DNA of 16,453 nucleotides from DATLZB01 sp035574175 (GTDB taxonomy: Bacteria > Pseudomonadota > Alphaproteobacteria > Rhizobiales > Hyphomicrobiaceae). Made by a program: the position numbers and the translations under genes. The stretch lies in NCBI GenBank assembly GCA_035574175.1, contig DATLZB010000032.1, positions 1-16,453 on the forward strand, in the 5' to 3' direction. The notes beneath the pieces were generated by a model. The model was given only the letters and a program-made list of their open reading frames with translations, was not told the DNA's origin and searched no databases. Of this stretch, positions 1 through 7,442 are shown piece after piece (position 1 is the first letter of the stretch; each line of letters begins with the position of its first letter).

Positions 1-224
1 CGGCCCTTCAGCGCCCGAACGATGAGGAGTGCAAGCGGGGTCTTGCCGGTGCCGCCGACCGTGAAGTTCCCGACGCAGATCACGGGCAGCGGGGTGCGAT
101 AGGGTCTCGCGTGGGTGAAGCGGCGCACAACCAGTGCCCCGTATGTCACCGCGATCGGATGGAGCAGGCAGGCACGCCAGTCGGACTGCTGCGCGTACCA
201 CCACGAGGGCTCATCAACTGGCAC
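1..224 (-). CDS. lpxK: Tetraacyldisaccharide 4'-kinase LpxK, N-terminal part (cut by window edge)
   Basis: LpxK uses ATP to phosphorylate the 4' position of the lipid A disaccharide at the cytoplasmic face of the inner membrane. Reading the minus strand from a GTG at 224 gives 74 codons with no stop before the edge. The N-terminus (PSWWYAQQSDWRACLLHPIA) has the amphipathic, Trp-rich start usual for the family. It is followed by VICVGNFTVGGTGKTP at about residues 48-63, which holds the Walker A loop with Lys61. The GTG lies 11 bases inside the end of waaA, in another frame, so the two are probably translationally coupled. No ATG fits this frame before the conserved region, so GTG is the best start. 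About three quarters of the protein lies outside the window. Confidence 0.9.
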   Translation of the reverse strand, partial: MPVDEPSWWYAQQSDWRACLLHPIAVTYGALVVRRFTHARPYRTPLPVICVGNFTVGGTGKTPLALLIVRALKG

Positions 225-2223
225 GCAGCAGTCCCTTGTCCTCGGGAAGGAACTTTAAGAGCTCGTCGACGGTGCGTTGCAGGGCGCCCGAGAGCGTGAG
301 CAGGGCTGACTGTGCGCCTGCCCGCATGCGAGCGAGCTCCACCTCGTCGTTCATGAGCCGGAGCACCGCGTTCGCCGCCTCGTCTGCGGAGCGCACCTCG
401 ATGGCGCCGTGGTGCCGCAACAGTGCCCTGTAGGCGTCACGGAAATTGACATAGTTCGGGCCGGTGAGCACCACGGCGCCATGGCGTATGGCCTCGATGG
501 GGTTCTGCCCGCCCTTGTCGACCAGGGAGCCGCCGATGAAGGCGACCGGGGCGAACGCATAGAGCGTACCAAGCTCCCCGATCGTATCGGCGATGTAAAT
601 GTCGGTAGCGGTGCTTGGCAGCAAGCCGAGCGAGCGCTGCGCCACCACCATCCCGAGACCCTTCATCAGCTCCGCGATTTCGGTGCCCCGCTCAGGGTGG
701 CGCGGCGCGATGATGGTGCAGAAGCCGGCGCGCTCATGCGCCAACCTGCGATGCGCGGCAGCGATTGCGCGCTCTTCTCCCTCGTGCGTGCTGGCGGCGA
801 GGAATGCCGGCCGCTCGGCCATCGCCCGCCTGAGGCGGCTGAGTTCGGTCCCGTCTACCGGCGGCGGTGGGGCGTCGATCTTGAGATTGCCCACGGCAAG
901 CGTGCGGCGGGCTCCGATCTGTGCGAACCGGCGTGCAAACTTCTCGTTCTGTGCCAGCACCACATCGAAGCGGCTGAACAAAGGACGCGAAAGGCTCCTA
1001 AACCGTTTCCAGCGGCTAAAGGAGCGATTCGACATGCGCCCATTGACGAGTGCCAGTGGGATGCGGCGGCTGGCGGTCTCGATGACCAGGTTGGGCCACG
1101 CCTCGCTTTCGGTGAACACGGCGAGGTCGGGCCGCCAGTGCTCGAGAAAACGCCGCACGAATTGCGGAGAGTCGAGGGGCACGTACTGGTGAATGTCGTT
1201 GGCATTGAGCCGGCGGGCGGCGAGCCCAGCCGAGGTGACAGTGCCGGATGTGAAGAGGAAGGACAGATCGGGCCGCCGCTCGCGCAACGCATCGGCGAGC
1301 GGCAGCACCGCATTGATCTCGCCGACACTCGCCGCATGCATCCACACCAGGCGCCCGCGCGGACGCGGCCTGCTAGGCTGCCCCAAGCGCTCGTTGCGGC
1401 GTGCACCGTCCTCTCGGCCTCTGCGCTCGCGCAAGGTCAGGAGGAAGGGTGCCGCGGGCTGCGCGATGCGGGTCACGGTAGCGTAGACCTTGAGGCCCAG
1501 TCCGGGCGCGATCGCGTTCTCGCTTGCCTGCGCTACGGGCGTGGCCCCCTGGGGGTCGGCGCCGGCCAGTCGGTAGGCGCGCTGCATAACAGCATTGATG
1601 CCGTCCTCGACGGCCTGGCGCGCCACCTCGATCGATTCCTCATCGGCGTCGCGGTCGACCCAAATCGGATCGCCGCACACGACCGCCAGCCGTCCGAACG
1701 GCATATTGACGGTCATCCGGCTCCACGTGTTGAGCGCATGATAGCGGCTCGTCGCCGCCGCGATCGGGAGGATGGGACGGCCTGAAAGTCGCGCCAGCGT
1801 GACCACACCCTCGCCGGCACGCCGTGCCGGGCCTGGCGCGGTGTCCGCGGTCATGCCCACCGACACCGACTGACCGAGACATTTGAGCGCGCTGCGGAGG
1901 GCTTGCGCACCGCCGCGGTCCTTTTGCCGCTGGCCGGCTCCCGCACCGCGAATGAGGTCCAGTTCGAAGTAGCTGAGCGCCTGCGCGAAAATCTCCGCGT
2001 CCCCGTGCTTGGCTACCATGTAGCGGACCGGCAGAACCCTCAGCACGATTCTTGGCACCATCAAGAACTGACCGTGCCAAGTGGTTAGGATGAAGGGGGC
2101 ATGGCGGCGCAAATGCGCGCCGAGATCGGTCGGCTCGCTGCACAGCCGGGAGGTGCGGAGCACGAAGTTGATGTAGCGCCCAACCGAGCGGCCGGCGATG
2201 CGATGGAACTGCCCTTTTTCCAT
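214..2223 (-). CDS. waaA: Fused DUF374 lysophospholipid/lipid A acyltransferase-like domain and Kdo transferase (WaaA/KdtA)
   Basis: One frame of 669 codons from ATG 2223 carries two normally separate enzymes. Residues 1-220 are a DUF374 acyltransferase-like domain: TTWHGQ near 47-52 with a candidate catalytic His50, a DRGGAQALR stretch near 102-110, TADTAPGPAR near 126-135, and LSGRPILPIAAATSR near 147-160. A linker of about 20 residues follows (roughly 221-240). Residues 242-669 are a whole GT30 Kdo transferase: WMHAASVGE near 294-302 with the expected catalytic Glu302, FTESEAWPNL near 370-379, APRHPERG near 507-514 and GGSLVDKGGQNPIEA near 564-578. It would transfer Kdo from CMP-Kdo to lipid IVA at the inner membrane. 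The frame is open to 2496; GTG 2292 is an alternative start. No ATG lies at the domain junction and no stop separates the halves, so a fusion is the simplest reading. The stop overlaps lpxK. Confidence 0.88.
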   Translation of the reverse strand: MEKGQFHRIAGRSVGRYINFVLRTSRLCSEPTDLGAHLRRHAPFILTTWHGQFLMVPRIVLRVLPVRYMVAKHGDAEIFAQALSYFELDLIRGAGAGQRQKDRGGAQALRSALKCLGQSVSVGMTADTAPGPARRAGEGVVTLARLSGRPILPIAAATSRYHALNTWSRMTVNMPFGRLAVVCGDPIWVDRDADEESIEVARQAVEDGINAVMQRAYRLAGADPQGATPVAQASENAIAPGLGLKVYATVTRIAQPAAPFLLTLRERRGREDGARRNERLGQPSRPRPRGRLVWMHAASVGEINAVLPLADALRERRPDLSFLFTSGTVTSAGLAARRLNANDIHQYVPLDSPQFVRRFLEHWRPDLAVFTESEAWPNLVIETASRRIPLALVNGRMSNRSFSRWKRFRSLSRPLFSRFDVVLAQNEKFARRFAQIGARRTLAVGNLKIDAPPPPVDGTELSRLRRAMAERPAFLAASTHEGEERAIAAAHRRLAHERAGFCTIIAPRHPERGTEIAELMKGLGMVVAQRSLGLLPSTATDIYIADTIGELGTLYAFAPVAFIGGSLVDKGGQNPIEAIRHGAVVLTGPNYVNFRDAYRALLRHHGAIEVRSADEAANAVLRLMNDEVELARMRAGAQSALLTLSGALQRTVDELLKFLPEDKGLLRAS

Positions 2224-2305
2224 GACCGTCGAGCCATTGAGCGGCGCCCCGACACAAGCTCGAAAGGGATTTTCGGGGGCCGGCGCAGACACATGTTGCC
2301 CCTGG

Positions 2306-2324
2306 TCTCTATAGCGGATAGAGA
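2306..2324. promoter_or_regulatory. Inverted repeat in the divergent waaA/phosphatase spacer
   Basis: TCTCTAT at 2306-2312 and ATAGAGA at 2318-2324 form a perfect 7-base inverted repeat with a 5-base centre. It sits about 83 bases from the waaA ATG and 93 bases from the phosphatase ATG, in the 193-base divergent spacer, where a shared operator would be expected. I do not recognise it as the site of a named regulator. If waaA starts at GTG 2292, the repeat lies only 14 bases upstream of that codon. Confidence 0.3.
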
Positions 2325-2416
2325 GCAAAAGCAAACCGTAGGAAATCGGGAACTGGCTTTGCCGGCATGACCGGCTGAGCACAGCTTTCTTGTTGGGCCG
2401 CGCCAGCGATCGATTG

Positions 2417-3154
2417 ATGGCAAGTTTCGCCAAACAGACCCGTCGGGCGATCAAGCGCGTAACGATGGGCTGGCGCCAGTCGCTCTCCGAGCACACACCG
2501 CAGTGGGCGCGCCGTGCTTTCGGACCAATTGCGTCCTACCTTGATATGTTGTTCGTCGATCATGGCATCTTCCGCCTGATCTATGTCAATCGGCACCGCA
2601 TTGGCGCCCAAGCTTGGCGTTCGGCGCAGCCGGCGCCGCACCACATTCGCCGGCTTGCCAGGCAGGGGTTGAAAACCATCGTCAACCTGCGGGGCGAACG
2701 GCTATGCGGCAGCTATTGGCTGGAACAGGAGGCCTGCAAGCGCTACGGCATCAAGCTCGTCAATTTTCAGGTTCGCTCGCGAGCGGCGCCGAGCCGGCAC
2801 GAGATCAAGGCGGCGCGGGAGCTGTTCGAGAGCATCGAGTACCCGATGCTGATGCACTGCAAGTCGGGCGCGGACCGGGCCGGGCTCATGAGCGTGCTGT
2901 TCCGCTTTATCAAGGAGGGCGTACCGCTCGAGGAGGCCAAGAAGGAGCTGTCGCTGCGCTATGGCCATATTCGGCAGGCTGACACGGGCATCCTCGATCA
3001 TTTCTTCGAGGCCTACCTTGAGCACAACCGGGCTTGCCCAATTCCGTTCTTCGAGTGGGTTGACACGGTCTACGATCCCGACGAACTGAAACGGTCGTTC
3101 CGGGCCAAGGGTTGGGCGAACCGCCTCGTGAACGACATCCTGCGGCGCGAGTAG
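2417..3154 (+). CDS. CX5R tyrosine/dual-specificity-type phosphatase
   Basis: The 245-residue protein carries the phosphatase loop HCKSGADRAG at 147-156, with nucleophile Cys148 and phosphate-binding Arg154. Preceding family features are WRSAQPAPHHIRRLARQGLK near 67-86 and the VNLRGE strand near 89-94. The C-terminus (YGHIRQADTGILDHFFEAYL, then DPDELKR and KGWANRLV) resembles a group of alphaproteobacterial phosphatases annotated as tyrosine or dual-specificity phosphatases. There is no signal peptide, and the Arg/Lys-rich N-terminus suggests a cytoplasmic or membrane-peripheral protein. No Asp lies between VNFQ and Cys148, where the general acid usually sits. ATG 2417 was chosen; TTG 2390 would add nine residues. 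The gene lies between waaA and msbA on the opposite strand and converges on msbA. The substrate is unknown: protein, lipid or sugar phosphate are all possible. Confidence 0.85.
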   Translation: MASFAKQTRRAIKRVTMGWRQSLSEHTPQWARRAFGPIASYLDMLFVDHGIFRLIYVNRHRIGAQAWRSAQPAPHHIRRLARQGLKTIVNLRGERLCGSYWLEQEACKRYGIKLVNFQVRSRAAPSRHEIKAARELFESIEYPMLMHCKSGADRAGLMSVLFRFIKEGVPLEEAKKELSLRYGHIRQADTGILDHFFEAYLEHNRACPIPFFEWVDTVYDPDELKRSFRAKGWANRLVNDILRRE

Positions 3155-3170
3155 CATCGCCGCAAGGTGC

Positions 3171-3182
3171 GCGGGCCCCCGC
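3171..3182. repeat. GC-rich dyad between convergent phosphatase and msbA ends
   Basis: GCGGG at 3171-3175 and CCCGC at 3178-3182 form a 5-base dyad in the 32-base spacer between two convergent stops. It could help terminate transcription from both sides, but no T-tract follows on either strand, so it is not a typical intrinsic terminator. Confidence 0.25.
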
Positions 3183-3186
3183 AGCC

Positions 3187-5004
3187 TCAGTGCCGGAGCG
3201 CCGCACCCTCCCCGACGCTCAGGACCTGGGCTTCGCACAGCCGCGCATAAGCTCCGTCTCGAGCGAACAGATCGGCGTGCGTGCCGACCTCCACGATGCG
3301 ACCGGCATCCATGACGCAGATCAGGTCGGCGTTTTGCACGGTAGAGAGGCGATGTGCAATGACCAGCGTCGTGCGGTTCCTGGTGAAGCGCGCCAACGCC
3401 TCCTGCACCAGCCGCTCAGACTCGGTGTCGAGCGCGCTTGTCGCTTCGTCCAGCAGCAGAATGGGAGCATTCCTAAGGATGGCGCGAGCCAGCGCCAGTC
3501 GCTGGCGCTGGCCGCCCGAAAGGCGCAAGCCGCGATCGCCAATCTTGGTCTCGTAGCCGTAGGGCTGCTCCATGATGAATTCATGGGCCGCCGCTGCCTT
3601 CGCGGCCGTCACGATGTCGGCCTCGCCGGCATCGAGCCGCCCCAGGGCAATGTTGGTTCGGATCGTATCGTCGAACAGCGTCACCTCCTGGCTCACGATT
3701 GCGATCGAGGCCCTGAGGCTTTCGAGCGTCACGTCGCGGATGTCCTGCCCGTCGATGGTGATGCGCCCGCTCTCGACGTCAAACAGCCGCGGCACCAGAT
3801 TGATGATCGTTGATTTGCCGGCGCCCGAGCGGCCAACGAGCGCCACCGTCTTACCCCCTGGGACGTGCAGCGTGAAGCCGTGTACGGCGCGACCTTTCCG
3901 TCCCGCCGGATAGGTGAAACTGACGTTCTCGAAGTCAATCGTGCCGATCGAGACCATGAGCGGTTTCGCCCCGGGCCGGTTGACGACGCTTGGGACCTGG
4001 TCGAGCTGCTGATAGACCCGCTCCACGGCTGCAAGTCCCTCCTGCACGCGCGCCGAAAGATTGCCGAGACCACGGATCGGCTGCGCCGCCATCAGCAGCG
4101 CCGTCACGAAACCCATGAAGTCCCCGACCGTCGAGATCCCGCTCGCGATGCGCCAGTAGGCGAGCGCCAGTACCCCGGCGACGGCCAAGCCGCCCAGCGC
4201 TTCGAGCATGGGGTCGACCCTAGCGCGGTTGCGCACCGCGCGCATCTTGAGGCCGAACACGCGCTCGAAGCTCGTATTGACGAGTTCGGCCGCATAGTCT
4301 TCGAGCCGGAAGCTCTTTATGAGGCGCGCGCCGGAGAGCTGCTCGGTGAGCAGCGAGGTCATGTCGCCGAGCTGGTCCTGTGTCTGCCGGGCGATCCGGC
4401 GCAAACGGCTGCTGAGCACCGCGATCGGCAGGGCGGCGATCGGATAGACGCCGAGCACAACGAGCGCCATCACCCAGTCGAGATAGACCATGCTCGCCGC
4501 GTAGACTGCGATCAGCAGCGTGTCGCGGATCGCGGTGTTGAGCGCCGCTTGGCCCGCAAGCTGAATGAAGGCCACGTCGTTGGTAAGCCGTGACACGAGC
4601 TGGCCCGGCGTTTCGCGGGTAAGCTGCTCGTAGTCGGCATTGATGAGATGCGCGAACGCGCGCTTCTGGATGTCGGTGGCCATCCGCATGACGATGCGGT
4701 TCGTCGCCACCGTTTGCAGGTAGAGCAGAAGGCTACGCAACGCACTGACCAGGACGATGGCGCCGAGCACCAGCGGCACCGCGCCGGCTTGGCCTGCGAG
4801 CAGGCTATCGAACGACGCCTTGATGATCAGCGGATAGGCGCCGGAGACCGCCGCGAGCAGCGCCGTCAACCCGAGCGCAAGGGCGAGCGCTTTCCGTCGC
4901 GGCCACACCCATTCGCCAAGAAAGCGCCTGAGCAACCCGCGCACGTGGGCGTCGAGCTTCGGCGGTCCGGCCTTTTTGCGTTCGTCAGGATCAGCTTGCG
5001 ACAC
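3187..5004 (-). CDS. msbA: MsbA-type lipid exporter ABC protein (fused permease and ATPase)
   Basis: This 605-residue half-transporter would work as a homodimer in the inner membrane. The transmembrane domain spans about 38-315 with six hydrophobic segments, and a coupling-type stretch (LTNDVAFIQLAGQAALN) lies near 140-156. The ATPase domain has Walker A GRSGAGKST at 391-399, Q-loop Gln439, signature LSGGQ at 495-499, Walker B ILLLDE at 515-520 and H-loop His551. All key residues are present, so it should be active. MsbA moves lipid A-core across the inner membrane with ATP. The family alone would allow other lipid or drug substrates, but the waaA-lpxK context supports lipid A. The start is GTG 5004 with only a weak AGAGAA ribosome site. 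The gene follows the DUF4170 gene by 43 bases, probably in one transcript. Confidence 0.88.
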   Translation of the reverse strand: MSQADPDERKKAGPPKLDAHVRGLLRRFLGEWVWPRRKALALALGLTALLAAVSGAYPLIIKASFDSLLAGQAGAVPLVLGAIVLVSALRSLLLYLQTVATNRIVMRMATDIQKRAFAHLINADYEQLTRETPGQLVSRLTNDVAFIQLAGQAALNTAIRDTLLIAVYAASMVYLDWVMALVVLGVYPIAALPIAVLSSRLRRIARQTQDQLGDMTSLLTEQLSGARLIKSFRLEDYAAELVNTSFERVFGLKMRAVRNRARVDPMLEALGGLAVAGVLALAYWRIASGISTVGDFMGFVTALLMAAQPIRGLGNLSARVQEGLAAVERVYQQLDQVPSVVNRPGAKPLMVSIGTIDFENVSFTYPAGRKGRAVHGFTLHVPGGKTVALVGRSGAGKSTIINLVPRLFDVESGRITIDGQDIRDVTLESLRASIAIVSQEVTLFDDTIRTNIALGRLDAGEADIVTAAKAAAAHEFIMEQPYGYETKIGDRGLRLSGGQRQRLALARAILRNAPILLLDEATSALDTESERLVQEALARFTRNRTTLVIAHRLSTVQNADLICVMDAGRIVEVGTHADLFARDGAYARLCEAQVLSVGEGAALRH

Positions 5005-5047
5005 GCGTTCTCTGGCAGGCGGGCGGCGGTCAATCGCGATTGTGCGC

Positions 5048-5314
5048 TCACCGCTTGGCCTTGCTCCCCTCCGTTTGCGTAGGATCGAGCAGTCGATGCA
5101 TGTGCACGATAAAATAGCGCATATGAGCGTTGTCCACCGTCCGCTGGGCGGCTGCCTTCCATGCCTTGTATGCCTCGGCGTAGTTCGGGTAGATGCCGAC
5201 GATGTCGAGCTTGTCCAGATCGCGAAAGGTGACCGAGTCGAGTGAAACGAGTTCGCCCCCGAACACCAGGTGGAGGAGCTGCTTGGGCGCCTCTTCTTCC
5301 GCCGACGTGCTCAT
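5048..5314 (-). CDS. DUF4170 small conserved protein
   Basis: This 88-residue soluble protein has the sequence hallmarks of DUF4170: LHLVFGGEL near 14-22, FRDLDKLDIVGIYPNYAEAY near 30-49 and RTVDNAHMRYFIVHMHRLLD near 58-77. The function is unknown. The ATG at 5314 is preceded by AGGAG ten bases upstream; the frame is open further upstream but that extension is Arg-rich and unlike the family. No signal peptide or membrane segment is seen. It is the first gene of a likely pair with msbA. From memory, DUF4170 genes often sit beside lipid A export and Kdo genes in Rhizobiales, which suggests but does not show a role in envelope assembly. Confidence 0.85.
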   Translation of the reverse strand: MSTSAEEEAPKQLLHLVFGGELVSLDSVTFRDLDKLDIVGIYPNYAEAYKAWKAAAQRTVDNAHMRYFIVHMHRLLDPTQTEGSKAKR

Positions 5315-5592
5315 GGAATTGAGTCTCCTTGTCGCCGTGCGCCATTCCGGCGCTTCGCTTTCGGCCTTTGTTGCCCGACCCGCCGGGCGAGAGCAAGCGA
5401 ACCGGCCCGAGGCCGGCACATTTTGAAGCATCTGCGAACCCGAAATTTAGCAATTCTCTTAAGTTGGTCCCAAATTGGCCATGGCATACTGGGTTGTGGT
5501 CGCGACAGACGGCCATTTACAGGGTTGACAGGTTGGCGGAGAGAACCGGCGCTGTCGGGCGAAGCTCGACGGCGCCGTTCTGGCTTCGCTCC
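5315..5592. other. Non-coding spacer upstream of the DUF4170-msbA pair
   Basis: This 278-base stretch separates ubiA from the DUF4170 gene; both are on the minus strand. Nothing in it reads as a protein. Its middle (about 5430-5490) is visibly richer in A and T than its surroundings and is a plausible promoter zone. On the minus strand, TTGGGA and CTAAAT lie 17 bases apart there, a weak promoter-like pair. No terminator with a T-tract is seen after ubiA. Confidence 0.3.
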
Positions 5593-6549
5593 TCAGGGCG
5601 TACTGTTGCCGGCCGATATCGCCATATCCGCCACGAGCCCCAGGAACAGGATCCATCCCACCTCGCGGTTCGAACGGAAGCGGGCGAGGCAATTGTTCGC
5701 ATCCGAGATCTGGAGCGTCACGACCTGCCAAGCCAGTTGGGCGCCGGCCAGCGCGAGGGCAAGGAAGAAGATCAAATGTGCCCCGGCGAGCGCTGCAGCC
5801 ACAGCCCACAGGATTAACGCGCCCGCGTAAAAGCCGGTGAGCCACCACTGCGTCTGCGGTCCGAAGCGCAGCGCCGTCGACTTCAGCCCGAGCAACGCGT
5901 CGTCATCCTTGTCCTGGTGGGCATAGATCGTGTCGTAGCCTAGCGTCCACAGCACGCAGCCGGCGTAGAGCACGAGCGCGGGCCAATGAAGCGCACCGAA
6001 GATCGAGGCCCAGCCAACGAGCGCGCCCCATTTGAAGGTGAGCCCGAGTACGAGCTGCGGCCAGTAGGTGTAGCGCTTCGCGAACGGATACACGGCCACC
6101 AGCGCCAGCGAGGCGATCCCGACCCAGATGGTGAACGTGTTGAACTGCAGCAGGACGATGAGCCCGACGAGCGAGAGGCCGATGGCGAAGGCCAACGCCT
6201 GCATCACCGTCACCTGGCCGGACGGAATCGGGCGTCTGGCGGTGCGCTCGACCCGCCCATCGTAGTCGCGATCGACGATGTCGTTCCACGTGCACCCTGC
6301 CCCGCGCATGACGAAGGCGCCGATCAGGAACAGGATCACGTACCAAGGATCGGGGTAGGCGCTGCCACGGGCGAGTTCGGCAAGGGCCAGCGACCACCAG
6401 CACGGGAACAACAAAAGCCAAGCCCCGATCGGCCGGTCAAAACGGGCAAGCTTCAAATAGGGCAGCCAGGCCTCCGGCGCGTAGCGGTCGACCCAGTTAC
6501 CGGCCGGCGCATCGGCGATGGGCACTGAACGGTGGTGCGGCTGTGTCAT
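5593..6549 (-). CDS. ubiA: 4-hydroxybenzoate polyprenyltransferase UbiA
   Basis: UbiA attaches the polyprenyl tail to 4-hydroxybenzoate, the first membrane-bound step of ubiquinone synthesis. The 318-residue protein has the two Asp-rich Mg2+/diphosphate motifs: NDIVDRDYD at 89-97 (Asp90, Asp93, Asp97) and DTIYAHQDKDDD at 206-217. It also has the RFDRPIGAWLLLFPCWW stretch near 36-52 typical of bacterial UbiA, and about eight to nine hydrophobic segments. Length is as expected. ATG 6549 was chosen; ATG 6576 in the same frame would add nine residues, and neither has a strong ribosome site. It is divergent from rsmE across a 147-base spacer. Related prenyltransferases acting on other rings cannot be formally excluded, but the sequence looks like orthodox UbiA. 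Confidence 0.93.
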   Translation of the reverse strand: MTQPHHRSVPIADAPAGNWVDRYAPEAWLPYLKLARFDRPIGAWLLLFPCWWSLALAELARGSAYPDPWYVILFLIGAFVMRGAGCTWNDIVDRDYDGRVERTARRPIPSGQVTVMQALAFAIGLSLVGLIVLLQFNTFTIWVGIASLALVAVYPFAKRYTYWPQLVLGLTFKWGALVGWASIFGALHWPALVLYAGCVLWTLGYDTIYAHQDKDDDALLGLKSTALRFGPQTQWWLTGFYAGALILWAVAAALAGAHLIFFLALALAGAQLAWQVVTLQISDANNCLARFRSNREVGWILFLGLVADMAISAGNSTP

Positions 6550-6671
6550 GGCGAGCGCACGATTTCCAGCAGGCATGGGTGGCGCTCTGACTAGCTAGCG
6601 CGCCGCATGGCCGGCATGCAACGTGGCGGATCGCGGGAACCGTCCCGAGGGGTCCCCTCTCTACATTGCGA

Positions 6672-6685
6672 ACCCCGAATGGGGT
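6672..6685 (+). repeat. Small hairpin just upstream of rsmE
   Basis: ACCCC at 6672-6676 and GGGGT at 6681-6685 form a 5-base stem with a GAAT loop, ending 11 bases before the rsmE ATG. It could fold in the leader and overlaps the only purine-rich stretch there. It is short and may be chance. Confidence 0.2.
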
Positions 6686-6696
6686 ATGACCGGGCC

Positions 6697-7437
6697 ATGG
6701 CCAGGTATGACTTCCGAGCGCAGCGCCTTTACGTCGACGCGCCGCTCGCGCGCGGAGAAAGCCTCGCCTGCGACGGCGAACGGGCAAACTACTTGCTCAA
6801 CGTCCTGCGGCTCGGCAACGGTGGTCGCATCCTGCTCTTCAACGGCCGTGAGGGCGAATGGGAAGCCGAGATCGCGCAAGCCGCACGGCGCCGATGCATC
6901 CTGAACATCATCGCTCAGAGGCGAACCCAGGAGGATGGCCCCGATCTTGAGCTGCTGTTTGCCCCCCTGAAGCGGGCCCGCCTCGACTACATGGTGCAGA
7001 AGGCAACCGAGCTCGGCGTCGGCTGCCTGCGCCCCGTTCTGACGCAGCGCACCGTTCCCGAGCGCGTCAACCTCGAGCGCATGCGGGCCAACGCCATCGA
7101 GGCGGCAGAGCAGTGCGGCATCCTGCGCGTGCCCGCGGTCTCGCCGCCGCAAACCCTCAAGCAGGCCATGACCGGCTGGGATGAGGCGCGCCGATTGATC
7201 TACTGCGACGAGGCTGCGAGTCCGACCTCGCCGCTCGCCGCCCTCACCGCCCTCCCCCGCGGACCCCTGGCCGTGCTGATCGGGCCCGAGGGTGGCTTCG
7301 ATCCCGACGAGCGCAAGTTCCTGCGTGCACAACCGTTCACTCTGGCCGTCTCCCTCGGGCCGCGCATCCTGCGGGCCGACACTGCGGCCGTCGCCGCGCT
7401 GGCCCTCGTCAATGCCACGCTCGGGGACTGGCGCTAG
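6697..7437 (+). CDS. rsmE: 16S rRNA (uracil-1498-N3)-methyltransferase RsmE
   Basis: RsmE methylates N3 of U1498 in helix 44 of 16S rRNA using S-adenosylmethionine. The 246-residue protein has an N-terminal PUA-like part (RAQRLYVDAPL, YLLNVLRLGNGGRILLFNG) and a SPOUT C-terminal part: KATELGV at 102-108, IEAAEQCGILRVP near 134-146, LIGPEGGFDPDE near 194-205 and LGPRILRADTA at 220-230, which forms the knotted SAM pocket. Length fits the family. ATG 6697 matches the usual family N-terminus; upstream in-frame starts (6679, 6607) would add unconserved residues. It converges on the DUF2939 gene with a 5-base gap. Confidence 0.95.
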   Translation: MARYDFRAQRLYVDAPLARGESLACDGERANYLLNVLRLGNGGRILLFNGREGEWEAEIAQAARRRCILNIIAQRRTQEDGPDLELLFAPLKRARLDYMVQKATELGVGCLRPVLTQRTVPERVNLERMRANAIEAAEQCGILRVPAVSPPQTLKQAMTGWDEARRLIYCDEAASPTSPLAALTALPRGPLAVLIGPEGGFDPDERKFLRAQPFTLAVSLGPRILRADTAAVAALALVNATLGDWR

Positions 7438-7442
7438 CGGTT

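Noticed and set aside
1480..1570. Possible separate start for waaA at the junction of the two domains
   Set aside because: No ATG or GTG with a ribosome site lies in the linker, and the only nearby in-frame GTG falls inside the Kdo transferase N-terminal helix. A single fused protein is simpler.
409..1785. 458-codon plus-strand frame opposite the Kdo transferase region
   Set aside because: Shadow of the waaA fusion, which is well supported on the minus strand.
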